Part shown: piece by piece, positions 16,131 to 25,684 of the stretch
Position numbering within the stretch: the stretch's first letter is position 1
How the letters are laid out: every line of letters starts with the position of its first letter
Translations under genes and position numbers: made by a program
Assembly (NCBI RefSeq): GCF_007827045.1
Contig: NZ_RPFW01000003.1
Location: 310,001-374,000, forward strand
Length of the DNA stretch: 64,000 nt
Direction of reading: 5' to 3'
From: Trebonia kvetii
GTDB lineage: Bacteria > Actinomycetota > Actinomycetes > Streptosporangiales > Streptosporangiaceae
The notes under the pieces: model-generated
The model's database searches: none
What the model saw: the letters and a program-made list of their open reading frames with translations, nothing else
Told to the model about the DNA's origin: nothing

Positions 16131-17504
16131 TCAGGCCTCCGGGCCGATGACGGTGACCAGCGTCCCGTAGGTCATGTAGCCCCAGACCTTCTCGGCGGGC
16201 GCGTAGGGCACCTCGACGCAGCCCAGGCTCTGGTAGGAGCCGTAGCTGTACCGCGCGAAGTAGTGCACCGCGTCGCCGCCGTTGAAGTAGGAAATCCACT
16301 GCACCAGGTCGTGGTACTTCGAGCCGTCCGGGTTGGTGCCGTCCATGTAGTTCTCCTGGTACCGCAGGTACACAGGGAACGTGCCGTCCTGGGTGTTACG
16401 ACCGGGGATGCCGGTGTTGGCCAGGGTGTGCTCGATGACCTTGCCGTTGTGCCACACGGTCAGTGACTCGGGCGTGTGCTGGTCGGCGAGCGCGTAGGTG
16501 TAGCCGTTCGGGTTGACCTTGTGCTTGGCCGCCGCCTTGAGCAGGTGGGACCAGACGTCCGGCCCGGCCACGCCGTCCATGGTGAGGCCCTCGACCGACT
16601 GGAAGGCGCGGATCGCGCCGTTGTTGAGCATGTTGTCCTTGCCGACCGTCCACTGGCTGGTCAGCTCGGTCGGGTAGCCCGACTTGAAGGTGAAGGTGCC
16701 GTCCGGCGGCTGATAGGCATCGGCCACCTGCTGGTTCAGGCCCGTGGTGGCAGCGCCGGCCGAGGCAGAGCCGGCCGAGGCGGAATCGGCAGAGGCAGAG
16801 TCGGATGAGGCAGAGCTGGCCGAGGCGGAATCGGAGGCGGAACTGCCAGCGGCGGGCGCGTCAGCGGGAATCGACGCGGAACCGCCACCCGTGGCCGCAC
16901 TGCTCGCCGAGGCCGTCCAGGTGAGCGGCAGGTAGCCGAGTTGCGCGAGAATCTGCTGCAGCCGGAGCACCGAGTACGTGCCCGTCTTGAACTTGACCGT
17001 GGACCCCGTGGCGAGAGTGCCTGCCGAGGCGTCGGCGCCCGCCATGCCAGCCGCGCCGCCGGGGATCCTCAGCGTGACGGCGGTGTTCGGCAGGAAGCCC
17101 GAGGCAGGGGTGAACGTGGCCGTGTCACCGGAAACCTGCCAGCTTCCCGGGATCTTCGGTGACAGCTTCGGCAACGGCGTGCCAGGCGATAGCGCAGAGG
17201 AGAAAGTCAGCGTGATCGGCGCGCCGCCGTTGGCGTCGTGCGAGCCCCCGACAGGGGAGACGGACAGCAGCTGCAGCGGGCCAACGGGCGTGGGGGTCGG
17301 TGAGGCGGAGGCCGTGGGCGCGGTGTGCTTCGTGTTGCCCTCGCTGACCAGCTTTTCCTTACCAGTACCGGACGAGGTCGCCGCGAACGCGCAGCCCGCC
17401 ACGATGACCGCCGCGGCGCTCGCCGCGGTGGCCGCGATCAGCCGATGCCTGAGCAGCGTCGCGCTGACCCTGCCCACCCCACCAACACTGTCCAAGAACG
17501 ACAC
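16131..17504 (-). CDS. L,D-transpeptidase lipoprotein with variant catalytic motif
   Basis: The protein has 457 residues with an N-terminal signal and lipobox VAGC (Cys38), an Ig-like domain, a Ser/Ala repeat linker (about 225-260), a peptidoglycan-binding-like segment (FQSVEGLTMDGVAGPDVW) and a YkuD catalytic domain. YkuD enzymes make 3-3 cross-links in peptidoglycan. The catalytic cysteine is Cys429, but the usual SHGC motif reads SLGC. A GTG start follows the RBS GAGGAG. It is the first of two such enzymes in the window. Confidence 0.88.
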   Translation of the reverse strand: MSFLDSVGGVGRVSATLLRHRLIAATAASAAAVIVAGCAFAATSSGTGKEKLVSEGNTKHTAPTASASPTPTPVGPLQLLSVSPVGGSHDANGGAPITLTFSSALSPGTPLPKLSPKIPGSWQVSGDTATFTPASGFLPNTAVTLRIPGGAAGMAGADASAGTLATGSTVKFKTGTYSVLRLQQILAQLGYLPLTWTASASSAATGGGSASIPADAPAAGSSASDSASASSASSDSASADSASAGSASAGAATTGLNQQVADAYQPPDGTFTFKSGYPTELTSQWTVGKDNMLNNGAIRAFQSVEGLTMDGVAGPDVWSHLLKAAAKHKVNPNGYTYALADQHTPESLTVWHNGKVIEHTLANTGIPGRNTQDGTFPVYLRYQENYMDGTNPDGSKYHDLVQWISYFNGGDAVHYFARYSYGSYQSLGCVEVPYAPAEKVWGYMTYGTLVTVIGPEA

Positions 17505-17820
17505 TGCACGGTCTCCTCAACCAATTAGCTAAAACGATGATCCCGGTCGCGAAACAGCCCGATTCGAAGGTCATCACAGCGATGCCTGGCGAGGGCACGC
17601 GGATGACAGTGGACAGCCAAAGACTACGGGCAATATCTATCAAATCGGGAAACTTCACATCACGGCTCGCATGTACACCTAGAGAGACGTCTGCCGCCGC
17701 CGGATGGTTGCGTTGCGGCGCGACGAACACCACAGTGGCGGCCGCCGTCGCGCACTCTGGAGCCCCCGCCCGGTGACCTATGGTGAGAGAAACGGACGTT
17801 ACGTGGAGAGGCAGGTCAGG
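17505..17820. other. Divergent promoter region
   Basis: This 316-base gap separates the L,D-transpeptidase (minus) from the thiolase (plus) and must hold both promoters. No further gene or strong hairpin was seen; it is less G+C-rich near 17620-17680. Confidence 0.5.
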
Positions 17821-19005
17821 GTGAGCTCGGTATTCGTCGTGGATGCCTGCCGGACGCCTATCGGCAAGGTCAAGGGGGCGCTGTCCGAGGTCCGCCCCGA
17901 CCACCTGGCCGCCGACATCCTCAGGGCACTCGTCGCGCGCAGTCCAGGACTCGACGTGACCGCCATCGACGACGTTTACTGGGGCGCCGCGAACCAGGCG
18001 GGCGAGGACAACAGGAACGTCGCCAGGATGGCGGTGCTGCTGGCCGGCCTGCCGGTGGAGATTCCCGGCGCGACGGTGAACCGGCTGTGCGGCTCGGGCA
18101 TGGAGGCGGTAAGCGACGCGGCTCGCGCGATCGCCGCCGGCGACATCGACGTCGCTGTCGCCGGCGGCACCGAGTCGATGACCCGCGCGCCGTTCGTCGT
18201 GCAGCGCAGCGGCGAGCCGTGGGCACGGAGCCTGGAGACGGCAGACACCCGGCTCGGGTGGCGCCTGGTCAGCCCCCGCATGCAAGAGATGTACCCGCCG
18301 ATCAGTCTCGGCGAGACCGCGGAGAACGTGGCCGACCGCTACGGCGTCACCCGCGAGAGGCAGGACGAGTTCGCGCTGCGCTCGCACCAGCGGGCCGCCG
18401 CCGCGCGCGACGCGGGCCGCTTCGACGCGGAACTCGTCCCCGTCACCACCGCCAAGGGCGAGCTGGCGAGTGATGAGGGCATCAAGGGGAGCATCACGCT
18501 CGAGGAGCTCGCCGCCAAGAGACCCGCCTTCCGCAAGGACGGCACGGTAACCGGCGGCAACTCCTCGCCGCTGAACGACGGCGCGGCCGCGCTGCTGCTG
18601 ATGTCAGAGGAGGCGGTCAGCCGGTCCGGCCTCACCCCGCTCGCCAGGTACGTCGGCGCCTCGGCGGCGGGCGTGCACCCGGACTACATGGGCATCGGCC
18701 CGGTGCCCGCGATGACCCGCGTGCTCGCAAGGGCCGGCTGGCGCACCGAGGACCTGGACCTGGTGGAGCTGAACGAGGCGTTCGCCGCCCAGTCGGTCGC
18801 CTGCGCCGACGAGCTCAAGCTGGACCCGGAGAAGGTCAACGTGAACGGCGGCGCGATCGCGATCGGCCACCCGCTCGGCTGCTCGGGCGCCAGGATCGTT
18901 ACCACGCTGCTGCACGAGATGCGCCGCCGCGGAGTGGCACGGGGCGCCGCCTCGATGTGCATCGGCGTCGGCCAGGGCATCGCCACGCTCTGGGAGGCCT
19001 GCTGA
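17821..19005 (+). CDS. Acetyl-CoA acetyltransferase (thiolase)
   Basis: The 394-residue protein has the thiolase active-site Cys90 in NRLCGSGMEAV, the C-terminal NGGAIAIGHPLGCSGAR with catalytic His, and the second Cys in SMCIGVGQG. It ends with the usual ATLWE. Thiolases cleave or form 3-ketoacyl-CoA in beta-oxidation or aromatic degradation (PcaF-like). No other fatty-acid gene is adjacent, so the pathway is not fixed. GTG at 17821 is chosen because the conserved VFVVDACRTPIGK begins immediately after it. Confidence 0.93.
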   Translation: MSSVFVVDACRTPIGKVKGALSEVRPDHLAADILRALVARSPGLDVTAIDDVYWGAANQAGEDNRNVARMAVLLAGLPVEIPGATVNRLCGSGMEAVSDAARAIAAGDIDVAVAGGTESMTRAPFVVQRSGEPWARSLETADTRLGWRLVSPRMQEMYPPISLGETAENVADRYGVTRERQDEFALRSHQRAAAARDAGRFDAELVPVTTAKGELASDEGIKGSITLEELAAKRPAFRKDGTVTGGNSSPLNDGAAALLLMSEEAVSRSGLTPLARYVGASAAGVHPDYMGIGPVPAMTRVLARAGWRTEDLDLVELNEAFAAQSVACADELKLDPEKVNVNGGAIAIGHPLGCSGARIVTTLLHEMRRRGVARGAASMCIGVGQGIATLWEAC

Positions 19006-19037
19006 GGTACTGACCGATAACGGTCGGTGATCGTCCG

Positions 19038-19053
19038 GATAACTTTTGTTATC
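19038..19053. promoter_or_regulatory. Palindromic operator-like site
   Basis: GATAAC-TTTT-GTTATC is a perfect dyad about 75 bases before the small membrane-protein gene. Related GATAAC/GATAACGG words occur at 19016-19030 and 19059-19072, so the region may bind a regulator or hold the promoter. Confidence 0.4.
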
Positions 19054-19125
19054 TACTCGATAACTGTTGCATAACGGAGTTACGCTGGCTCCATCCGGAT
19101 CAATGGACCAAAGGGGGGAGCCAGC

Positions 19126-19329
19126 GTGACGTTGATCGAGGGCGGTTACAGCAACCGGTCCACCGTCGCGAAGCGCCGCGCCAGGCGCCGCAGGACAGCG
19201 CGCGCCGCCGCCCCGCTGCTCATCCCGCTGGCCCTTGCCCTGACGCTCGGCGTGATCCTCGCGGTGTCCTCCGGTGCGCCAACCGCCCACGTCAACCAGC
19301 AGTCCACGTCGGGTAACGCGCGCCCGTAG
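19126..19329 (+). CDS. Small single-pass membrane protein
   Basis: A 67-residue protein with a very basic N-terminus (KRRARRRRTARAA) and one hydrophobic helix (about 29-48), then a short polar tail. It fits either a small anchored protein or an uncleaved signal. GTG follows a strong RBS (GGGGGGAG), and a terminator follows the stop. No homologue is recognised. Confidence 0.6.
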   Translation: MTLIEGGYSNRSTVAKRRARRRRTARAAAPLLIPLALALTLGVILAVSSGAPTAHVNQQSTSGNARP

Positions 19330-19357
19330 AGTCAGCCGCACCCGTTCGGCCGGATAA

Positions 19358-19388
19358 AAGCAGGACCGTACCGAACGGTTTCCTGCTT
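19358..19388. terminator. Bidirectional terminator
   Basis: AAGCAGGACCGT and ACGGT-T-TCCTGCTT form a 12-bp stem with one bulge, between the convergent small membrane-protein gene and the second L,D-transpeptidase. Confidence 0.65.
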
Positions 19389-19406
19389 CGCCTGCCCCGC
19401 CACCGG

Positions 19407-20726
19407 CTACGCCGCGTTGAAGTTGCCGGCGACCGAGGTGCCAAGGGGAGCCTGCGCGGTGTCCGCGGGGAGCGATGACGGCTTCACGAAGCTGCTGCCG
19501 TGCGGACCAGCATGGACCGCCATATGGGTTGCGCTGCCTGCCAGATACTGCGACCAGGACAGGAACCACTGCGTCCAGCCGTCGTCCCACTTGCCGGCCT
19601 TGGAGCTGCTGGTGATCGTGATCGGATTGCCGGGGATGGCCAGGTTGTAGTAGATCTGCGCGTCCTCCGGCGCCAGGTTGACGCAGCCGTGGCTCACGTT
19701 CGATGTGCCCTGGTTGACCACGGACCACGGCGCGGAGTGGTAGTAGTCGCCGCTGTAGGTGAACCTGACGGCCCAGTTGACCAGCTCGTTGTAGTAGCCG
19801 GGGCTGCCCTTCTTGCCGCCGCCGATCATGCGGACCGGGTTGGCCTTCTCCACCGACAGGTACGTGCCGTCGGGCGTGGGCATCGTCTCCCGCCCGGTGG
19901 AGATCGGCCAGTTGTACTTGAGCTGCCCGTCGATGTAGATCTGGGTCCGATGGCTCGCCGTGTTGGCGACGGCGATGACCGACTGGCCGATGCTGAACGT
20001 CTGGCTCAGGTCGTGGATGCCGTAGACGCCGGGAGCGCCCTCCACGCCGTCGAGATGGCTGGTGAAGCTCACCGTGGTGTTGGCGGGCCAGTAGTCCCGC
20101 GGCCGGAAGTCGAGCTGCTGGTCGCCGTCCCAGTACCAGGCGCCGGTCACCGGGTTGGACGTGGTGAGGGTGAGCGCCCGCTCGACGGCGGCCTTGTTGG
20201 TGATCGGGTGGTCGAAGCTAAGCATGATCGGCATGCCCACCCCGTAGGTGGCGCCCGCGCCTTCGAAGATCTGGGTGTGGAACGCGGTGGCCGGCGTCAG
20301 CGTGGTGAACTTGCTTGTCGCGGTGACCGGGTGTCCTGAGCTGTCGGTTCCCTTGGCGGTCACCGTGTAGGACGAGCCGGTGGGCAGGGCATAGCTGGTG
20401 TGCCAGCTGGTGCCGGCGGCGCTGAGCTTGCCCGTGACGGCGTGCTCGCTTGTCGTCTTGACGCTGACGCCGGTGAGCTTGCCGCCGTGGGTCGCCGTGA
20501 CGGTGATGCCATCGCCTGGGCTCGCGTTCTTCGTGCCAGGCGCCGGCGAGATCTGCAGGTACTTGGTGACCTGCGTGGCGGACTTGCTCGCCACCGCGGT
20601 GGGGTTGAGCTTGGTCGCGGTCGGCGTGCTGCCCTGGCATGCGGTCAGGAGCAGGGCCGCGGCGGCAGTCAGGGCGGCCGCGGCGAACCGCGGTGCGCGG
20701 CGGCTTGCCGCTCGGCACACGTTCAC
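19407..20726 (-). CDS. L,D-transpeptidase lipoprotein, LdtMt2-like
   Basis: The 439-residue protein has a signal peptide and lipobox LTAC (Cys30), two Ig-like domains (about 60-260) and a YkuD domain with canonical SHGCVNL (Cys348), then a C-terminal extension with W residues, like mycobacterial LdtMt2. It cross-links peptidoglycan at meso-diaminopimelate residues. GTG at 20726 after GGAAGG is preferred; the frame is open further upstream into lnt but that part is not coding-like. It lies 112 bases downstream of lnt in the same direction. Confidence 0.88.
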   Translation of the reverse strand: MNVCRAASRRAPRFAAAALTAAAALLLTACQGSTPTATKLNPTAVASKSATQVTKYLQISPAPGTKNASPGDGITVTATHGGKLTGVSVKTTSEHAVTGKLSAAGTSWHTSYALPTGSSYTVTAKGTDSSGHPVTATSKFTTLTPATAFHTQIFEGAGATYGVGMPIMLSFDHPITNKAAVERALTLTTSNPVTGAWYWDGDQQLDFRPRDYWPANTTVSFTSHLDGVEGAPGVYGIHDLSQTFSIGQSVIAVANTASHRTQIYIDGQLKYNWPISTGRETMPTPDGTYLSVEKANPVRMIGGGKKGSPGYYNELVNWAVRFTYSGDYYHSAPWSVVNQGTSNVSHGCVNLAPEDAQIYYNLAIPGNPITITSSSKAGKWDDGWTQWFLSWSQYLAGSATHMAVHAGPHGSSFVKPSSLPADTAQAPLGTSVAGNFNAA

Positions 20727-20838
20727 GCTGGCTGACCTTCCTTCCCTCCGGGCAACGAACCCGGTGCGGGGCAATGCGTCAATAGCGTCATCGCTCACGT
20801 TATCGGACGTATGGCAGGGTCCTCGGCGATTGGCTAGT

Positions 20839-22533
20839 TTACTGCCCGTCCGGGGCATCGGCGGGGCGGTCCGCGACGGGCGCCGCCGTGCTGCGGCGCC
20901 GGCCGGCGCTGGCCCGTCCTGAGCTGGCCCGTCCTGAGCTGGCCCGTCCTGAGCTGGCCCGTCCGGCGGCGGACCGGGCAATGGCGAGGCAGAGCGCGAG
21001 CGCGGTGACGCCCACGATGACCCATTCCGGCCACGCGCTCAGCCGGTCGGCCAGCGTGGTGTAACCGATCAGCGGTACGCGTGCCTCGAGTTCCGCCTGC
21101 TGCCACGTACCGCTGCTCGCGATCAGGTTCCCGTCGGGCGCGACGATCGCGCTGTACCCGGTGGTGGACGCGACTACCACTGCGCGGTCGTGCTCGACCG
21201 CGCGGATGCGCGCCATGGCGAGCTGCTGGCCGGTCTCCCCGGTCTGCCCGTCGCGCTCGAATGTGGCGTCGTTGGTCTGCATCGTCAGCAGGTTGGCCCC
21301 GTCGGCGACGTCGGACCGGACCAGGTCGTCGAACCCGATCTCGTAGCAGATGACGTCGCCGAGGCGGATCTGGCCGACGGCGAAGATGTGGTTCACGTGT
21401 CCGGGAGTGAAGTTCTGTGGCTGCAGCGCGGTTAGCGAGGTGATTTTGCTGAGCAGGCTGCGGAACGGGATCACCTCGCCGAACGGCACCAGCCGCCGTT
21501 TCACGTACATCTGAGTCGGCCCCTCGCGGGGCAGCCAGAGCAGGCCTGCGTTGCGCACCGGCCCCTGAAGCACGGCGCCGACCAGGATCGGGCGGTCTAT
21601 CGCGATGGCGGCGCTCGCGATTTCCTGGTAGACGGGCGCGTACTTGGTGGGGTCGATGTCGGTGGAGTTCTCCGGCCAGATCACCAGGTCGGGCCGCGCC
21701 GCCTGGCCGGCGGCCACCTTGGAGGCGAGCTTGTCGGTTGCCGCGACGTGGTTGAGCGTGACCGTCCAGGCGTTGAGCTGCTCCGCCAGCGTCCTGGCCC
21801 GGGGCACGTTGCCCTGAATGGCTGCGACCTCGGCCGTCTTCGATCCGGCAGGGACGGGGTCGAGCGGCAGCACCGCGGGCAGGCAGGCGAGCGCCGCGGT
21901 GACGGCGAAGGCCGCGACGGCACGGATGGTGCCGTGCCGGTTTGCCCGGCGTTCCGGCGACAGCAGGCCGAGCAGCAGCCAGCCGAGCGCCGCCCCGGCC
22001 AGCGCGACCGCGAAGGTCAGCAACGGCGCGCCGCCGATCGCGGCCCAGCCCCGGGTCGGGGCGGTGGCCTGGCTCATCGCGAGCCGGCCCCAGGGGAAGC
22101 CGCCGAAGGGCCAGCGGTCGCGCAGGGCCTCCGCGGCCACCCACCAGCCTGCCACCGCGAATGGCCAGCCGGGCAGCCGGAGCAGCAGTCGCTGGGCGAC
22201 GGCGAGCACCGCGAAGATGACCGTGTCGGCAAGGGCGAGGGCGAGCCACGCGTACCAGGCGACGTTGAGCGTCCAGGACAGCAGCGGGAAGAAGAAGGCG
22301 GCGCCGAACACCAGCCCGGTGAGCAGTGAGCCCCGTAGCGTCCTGCCGGACAGCGCGACGACGAGCAGGGCCGGGCCTGCCACGGCGAGCGGCCAGATCC
22401 CGGCCGGGGGGAACGCCGCGGCGAGGGAGAGCCCGCCCGCCAGGGCCGCCAGCAGCGCCCAGGTCAGCCGCAGCGGCTTGGGTTCCTGCCGCTGCGTGGC
22501 CTGCTCGCTGACGTCGGCCTGTCGGATGATCAC
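20839..22533 (-). CDS. lnt: Apolipoprotein N-acyltransferase
   Basis: The 564-residue protein has about seven membrane helices, then a nitrilase-fold catalytic domain, then a last helix. The catalytic triad is visible as Glu in VIWPENS, Lys in YVKRRLVPFGE and Cys in GDVICYEIGF. Lnt adds the third acyl chain to lipoproteins in diderms and in many actinobacteria. The last 30 residues are A-S-S-G-R repeats encoded by a 15-bp tandem unit (about 20918-20965). No mannosyl-transferase domain is fused, unlike mycobacterial Ppm1. Confidence 0.9.
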   Translation of the reverse strand: MIIRQADVSEQATQRQEPKPLRLTWALLAALAGGLSLAAAFPPAGIWPLAVAGPALLVVALSGRTLRGSLLTGLVFGAAFFFPLLSWTLNVAWYAWLALALADTVIFAVLAVAQRLLLRLPGWPFAVAGWWVAAEALRDRWPFGGFPWGRLAMSQATAPTRGWAAIGGAPLLTFAVALAGAALGWLLLGLLSPERRANRHGTIRAVAAFAVTAALACLPAVLPLDPVPAGSKTAEVAAIQGNVPRARTLAEQLNAWTVTLNHVAATDKLASKVAAGQAARPDLVIWPENSTDIDPTKYAPVYQEIASAAIAIDRPILVGAVLQGPVRNAGLLWLPREGPTQMYVKRRLVPFGEVIPFRSLLSKITSLTALQPQNFTPGHVNHIFAVGQIRLGDVICYEIGFDDLVRSDVADGANLLTMQTNDATFERDGQTGETGQQLAMARIRAVEHDRAVVVASTTGYSAIVAPDGNLIASSGTWQQAELEARVPLIGYTTLADRLSAWPEWVIVGVTALALCLAIARSAAGRASSGRASSGRASSGRASAGRRRSTAAPVADRPADAPDGQ

Positions 22534-22784
22534 CTACAGAGGGTAAGCGGAGAACGCGCGCGACGCGAAGCGGGCAACTTTTGCTATTTACGTGAACATG
22601 GCATTCCGCTGCGTTATATTCGGTGCGGTTGAGACAGCCTCCGGGGGGCCGGTGGGTTGAGCTCTGGACATTCTGGCGGTGGCGGGCCGGTTCGGCCGCC
22701 ACGGGGAGGCGCCAGGCGGACTGGGTTCAGTTTCCTCGTGCTTTCCGCATGCGTACGGGTCGGCATGCGCACAAGGACAGTGTT

Positions 22785-23435
22785 GTGATTCGCATTCGTT
22801 ATAAAGACTTTTCCGCTGGAACACACACCACAGGCGGCTTCCACGGTGTGGCGAGGCATCGTGCCGGCGGGGTCACGGTCTACCTGGTTCCCGGGCTGAC
22901 CGTCGGGCAGCGCAGGGCGGTGCTCAGGCGGCTGCGCTGGGAGGCCAGCCGTGGCTTCGGCCCGCCGCTGCCGCTGCTCGCGCTGGTGCTGGCGTTGTGC
23001 GCCGACAAGGTGCGGACCACCGCTGGCACCGGGGCGGCGCTCATCCGGCTGCATCCTGCGGTGACGCTGCTGCCCGGCGTCTTCATCGCGGCCGTGATGA
23101 CGCTCTTCGTCCTCGCCTCGGCGGGCAGGACCGTCGAATTCACGCCGGGGTCGCAGGTGAGCGGTCTTGCCCTGTCGCAGGGCGGCGCAGGCCAGGTCGG
23201 CGGTCGCCCGCAGACGTCACCCGTCGAGGACGCGCAGGTGTTCGCCGTGGGCAATCCCGGCCCAGCTCAGGGCAATGACGGCGGCCAGCCGCTCGGCCTC
23301 GGGGACCTGGCCCACGGCAAGCGCGCCCACGGCCAGGCTCCCCGGCGGAATGCTCAGCCAGCGATCGGCCTGCCGGAGTCGCCTGGCACACCCGCGATCG
23401 CCCAGCGGCCGGGCCCGCGGGACTTGGCACGGTAA
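22785..23435 (+). CDS. Hypothetical membrane protein
   Basis: About 216 residues. The middle holds two hydrophobic segments (about 67-82 and 98-115, ending VMTLFVLASAG). The N-terminal part contains GVTVYLVPGLTVGQRRAVLRRLRWEASRG. GTG at 22785 with AAGGACA upstream is the likely start, though the frame is open from 22623. The last 90 residues are low-complexity and end antisense inside the GGDEF gene, so the true stop may have been lost. No function is recognised. Confidence 0.5.
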   Translation: MIRIRYKDFSAGTHTTGGFHGVARHRAGGVTVYLVPGLTVGQRRAVLRRLRWEASRGFGPPLPLLALVLALCADKVRTTAGTGAALIRLHPAVTLLPGVFIAAVMTLFVLASAGRTVEFTPGSQVSGLALSQGGAGQVGGRPQTSPVEDAQVFAVGNPGPAQGNDGGQPLGLGDLAHGKRAHGQAPRRNAQPAIGLPESPGTPAIAQRPGPRDLAR

Positions 23436-24373
23436 AGGGCGGCGTCCGCGTCGGCAACCATCTCCGCTGACGTGGCGGATCCCGTCGCGCGCTCGGCGAT
23501 GCCCGCGCAGGCGGAGATGCAGACCCGTCCGATGCGCAGCGCCACCGGGCGGCTCAGCTCGGCGAGGATGGCCCTCGCCATCATGATCATCCGGCTGGCG
23601 CCGGGAGACGCATCCGCCACGACGATGAACTCGTCGCCGCCGATCCGCCCGGGGAGGGCGCCGAAGGCGATCGCGGTCTCGCAGATGCGCCTGGACACCG
23701 TGATGAGCAGTTCGTCGCCTGCCTGGTGGCCGTAGCGGTCGTTGACCGCCTTGAATCCGTCGAGGTCCACGTAGCAGACGCCCACGCTGTCGCCGTGGCC
23801 GCCGTCAAGCGCGGCGGAGAGCCCGGCGAAGATCGCTGCCCGGTTGGGCAGGCCGGTCAGCGGGTCGTGCGTCGCCTCGTGCATGAGCCGTTGGCTGATG
23901 CTTCGCTGCGCGTCGAGCTCGGTCCGCATGAGGGATTCCTGCTCGGCGAGTGTCCGGTCGCGCAGCGCGTGCACGTAGCCGTTCGCCAGGGCGCCCGACA
24001 CCTCGGCGACGCGCCGCTCTAGCTCGCGCGCCGGACAGGCCAGGTAGTCGGTGAGCATCTCGGGCAGCCGCAGCATGAGCACCCGCAGCGACCGGCCAAG
24101 GACGTCGGCGGCCACGAAGTTGGCCCTGACGAGTGCCTGGCCGATGGCCGAGGCCTGGGCCGGCCGGAACGGCTCACCGAAAAGGATTGCGAGGAGCATC
24201 GCGGACTGGGCGGTAAGAAAGGCCCAGGAGCCGGACGGATCCGCGGGGACGACGTCTTGGCCCGACTGCTCGCCGTCCTCGCCCAGGGCGAGCGTCGTGA
24301 GCCACACGCTGGCTAGACGCACCGCCGGCGCGGCGCTGGCGGCGGACGGTGCCGTAACTGCCGTCTCTGCCAT
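23354..24373 (-). CDS. Diguanylate cyclase (GGDEF domain)
   Basis: The 339-residue protein has an N-terminal helical region of about 165 residues without recognised motif (the position of a sensory domain), then a GGDEF domain: DPLTGLPNRAAIF, DLDGFKAVNDRYGHQAGDELL, and the active-site GGDEF in LPGRIGGDEFIVV. It should make cyclic di-GMP. The inhibitory RxxD site five residues before GGDEF is absent. ATG follows AGGAG. Its 3' end overlaps the convergent upstream gene by 82 bases. Confidence 0.88.
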   Translation of the reverse strand: MAETAVTAPSAASAAPAVRLASVWLTTLALGEDGEQSGQDVVPADPSGSWAFLTAQSAMLLAILFGEPFRPAQASAIGQALVRANFVAADVLGRSLRVLMLRLPEMLTDYLACPARELERRVAEVSGALANGYVHALRDRTLAEQESLMRTELDAQRSISQRLMHEATHDPLTGLPNRAAIFAGLSAALDGGHGDSVGVCYVDLDGFKAVNDRYGHQAGDELLITVSRRICETAIAFGALPGRIGGDEFIVVADASPGASRMIMMARAILAELSRPVALRIGRVCISACAGIAERATGSATSAEMVADADAALYRAKSRGPGRWAIAGVPGDSGRPIAG

Positions 24374-24388
24374 GGCAGGCTCCTATCG

Positions 24389-24420
24389 GGAACCAATGGG
24401 ATGAGCGTGTGATTGGTTCC
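24389..24420. promoter_or_regulatory. Inverted repeat at the GGDEF gene start
   Basis: GGAACCAAT (24389-24397) and ATTGGTTCC (24412-24420) form a perfect 9-bp dyad just upstream of the diguanylate cyclase ATG at 24373. This is a candidate operator. Nothing else is visible in 24421-24663. Confidence 0.45.
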
Positions 24421-24663
24421 GTGCGTCACTATAGGCGATCTATCCAATACAAGTAGTGTCAATCACGATTTTCTGTGATCGCATGCTCGCGCTGCGCTTA
24501 TGAGTAATCGCGCAGGTGTGGGTACCTATTGACGGTGTTCTCCGTCCTGACTTGCGAAGTTCAGTCGGTCGGGCATCGTCAAAGACCAGGGTGCACGGTC
24601 CGGGTAGCGTTGATATCGGTAACCGTGGCCGCTGGCAGTAACCCGAGATGGCAGGTAACGGAT

Positions 24664-25563
24664 ATGTCCAGTTCGGACGGCACAGACATCACCGATGAGG
24701 CCGCCGCGCGGCAGGATGACGCCGCCGCGCGGCAAGCGGCCGAGGTCGCCGTCGAATTGACGGAGTCCGGCGGGCCGCCGGACACCAGGCGGCTGGCCAG
24801 AGGCCTCCGCGCGGTCGCGGACCGGGCCTCGACGGCGGTGACGGCCGCCACGGCAACCGCCAGGCGCGGCACGGCCACCGCGGCGCGCCGGGGCGCGGAG
24901 GGCGCGCGCAAGGGGGCGGCCGGAGCCGGCCGCGGCGCGCGCAAGGGGGCCGGCTCCGCGGGCCGCGGCCTGTCGGCCGGCATGAGCTGGCTGACCGGGC
25001 AGGCGGTGGCGATGGGGCCGCGGCTGCGCATTCGCGACCAGGCCACGCTGCGCACGCAGTTTCCCGGCCTGACCGACGACGCCATCGCGCAAGTGCTCAT
25101 CGACCGGGCGGCGCGGGCTGCGGCGGCCGTCGGCGGAACCACCGGCGCGTGGGCCGCGCTGCCGGTGCTCCCCGCGTTCCCCGCCGAGATAGCGGCGGAG
25201 ACGCTGGCCATCGTGGGGATCGAGGTCAAGCTGGTCGCGGAACTGCACGAGATCTTCGGCGTGGCCGCGTCGGGCACCCCCACCGAGCGTGCGCGCGCCT
25301 ACCTCGGATCGTGGGCGTCCCGCCGGGGGGTGTACCGGGTGGAGGGCGGTCTGCTGCTGGTGGCGGGATCGCCGCTGGCCAGGCAGCTCACCCGCCGCCT
25401 GGCGGCGCGGGTCCGCAGGTCGGCCTTCTCGCTCGGCCCGTTTTTCACCGGCGCGGTGGCCGGCGCGCTGATCAACAGGCGGGAAACAAGGAAGCTCGGC
25501 AACCTGATCCGCGACGAATTGCGGGGCAACATCAGGACGGTCACCGCCACCGTTCTCGACTAG
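24664..25563 (+). CDS. Conserved hypothetical protein with histone-H1-like basic stretch
   Basis: A 299-residue protein. Residues about 55-105 are Ala/Lys/Arg/Gly-rich (ARRGAEGARKGAAGAGRGARKG), like nucleoid-binding tails. The C-terminal 180 residues are mostly helical with hydrophobic segments (LPVLPAFPAEIAAETLAIVGIEVKLVAELHEIFG, and SLGPFFTGAVAGALI), loosely like EcsC-type membrane-associated proteins. ATG at 24664 is preferred over upstream starts. Function is unknown. Confidence 0.65.
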   Translation: MSSSDGTDITDEAAARQDDAAARQAAEVAVELTESGGPPDTRRLARGLRAVADRASTAVTAATATARRGTATAARRGAEGARKGAAGAGRGARKGAGSAGRGLSAGMSWLTGQAVAMGPRLRIRDQATLRTQFPGLTDDAIAQVLIDRAARAAAAVGGTTGAWAALPVLPAFPAEIAAETLAIVGIEVKLVAELHEIFGVAASGTPTERARAYLGSWASRRGVYRVEGGLLLVAGSPLARQLTRRLAARVRRSAFSLGPFFTGAVAGALINRRETRKLGNLIRDELRGNIRTVTATVLD

Positions 25564-25684
25564 GGTCCCGCCGCCATAGGCACGTGGTCGCGGCGGCGAT
25601 ACGGCAGTAGGCGGCTGGTTGCCGCAACCGTCCGGGAGGGCTGCCGGTGGCAGTGTCCGGGTGCCGGGTGGCACACTGGCCAAC

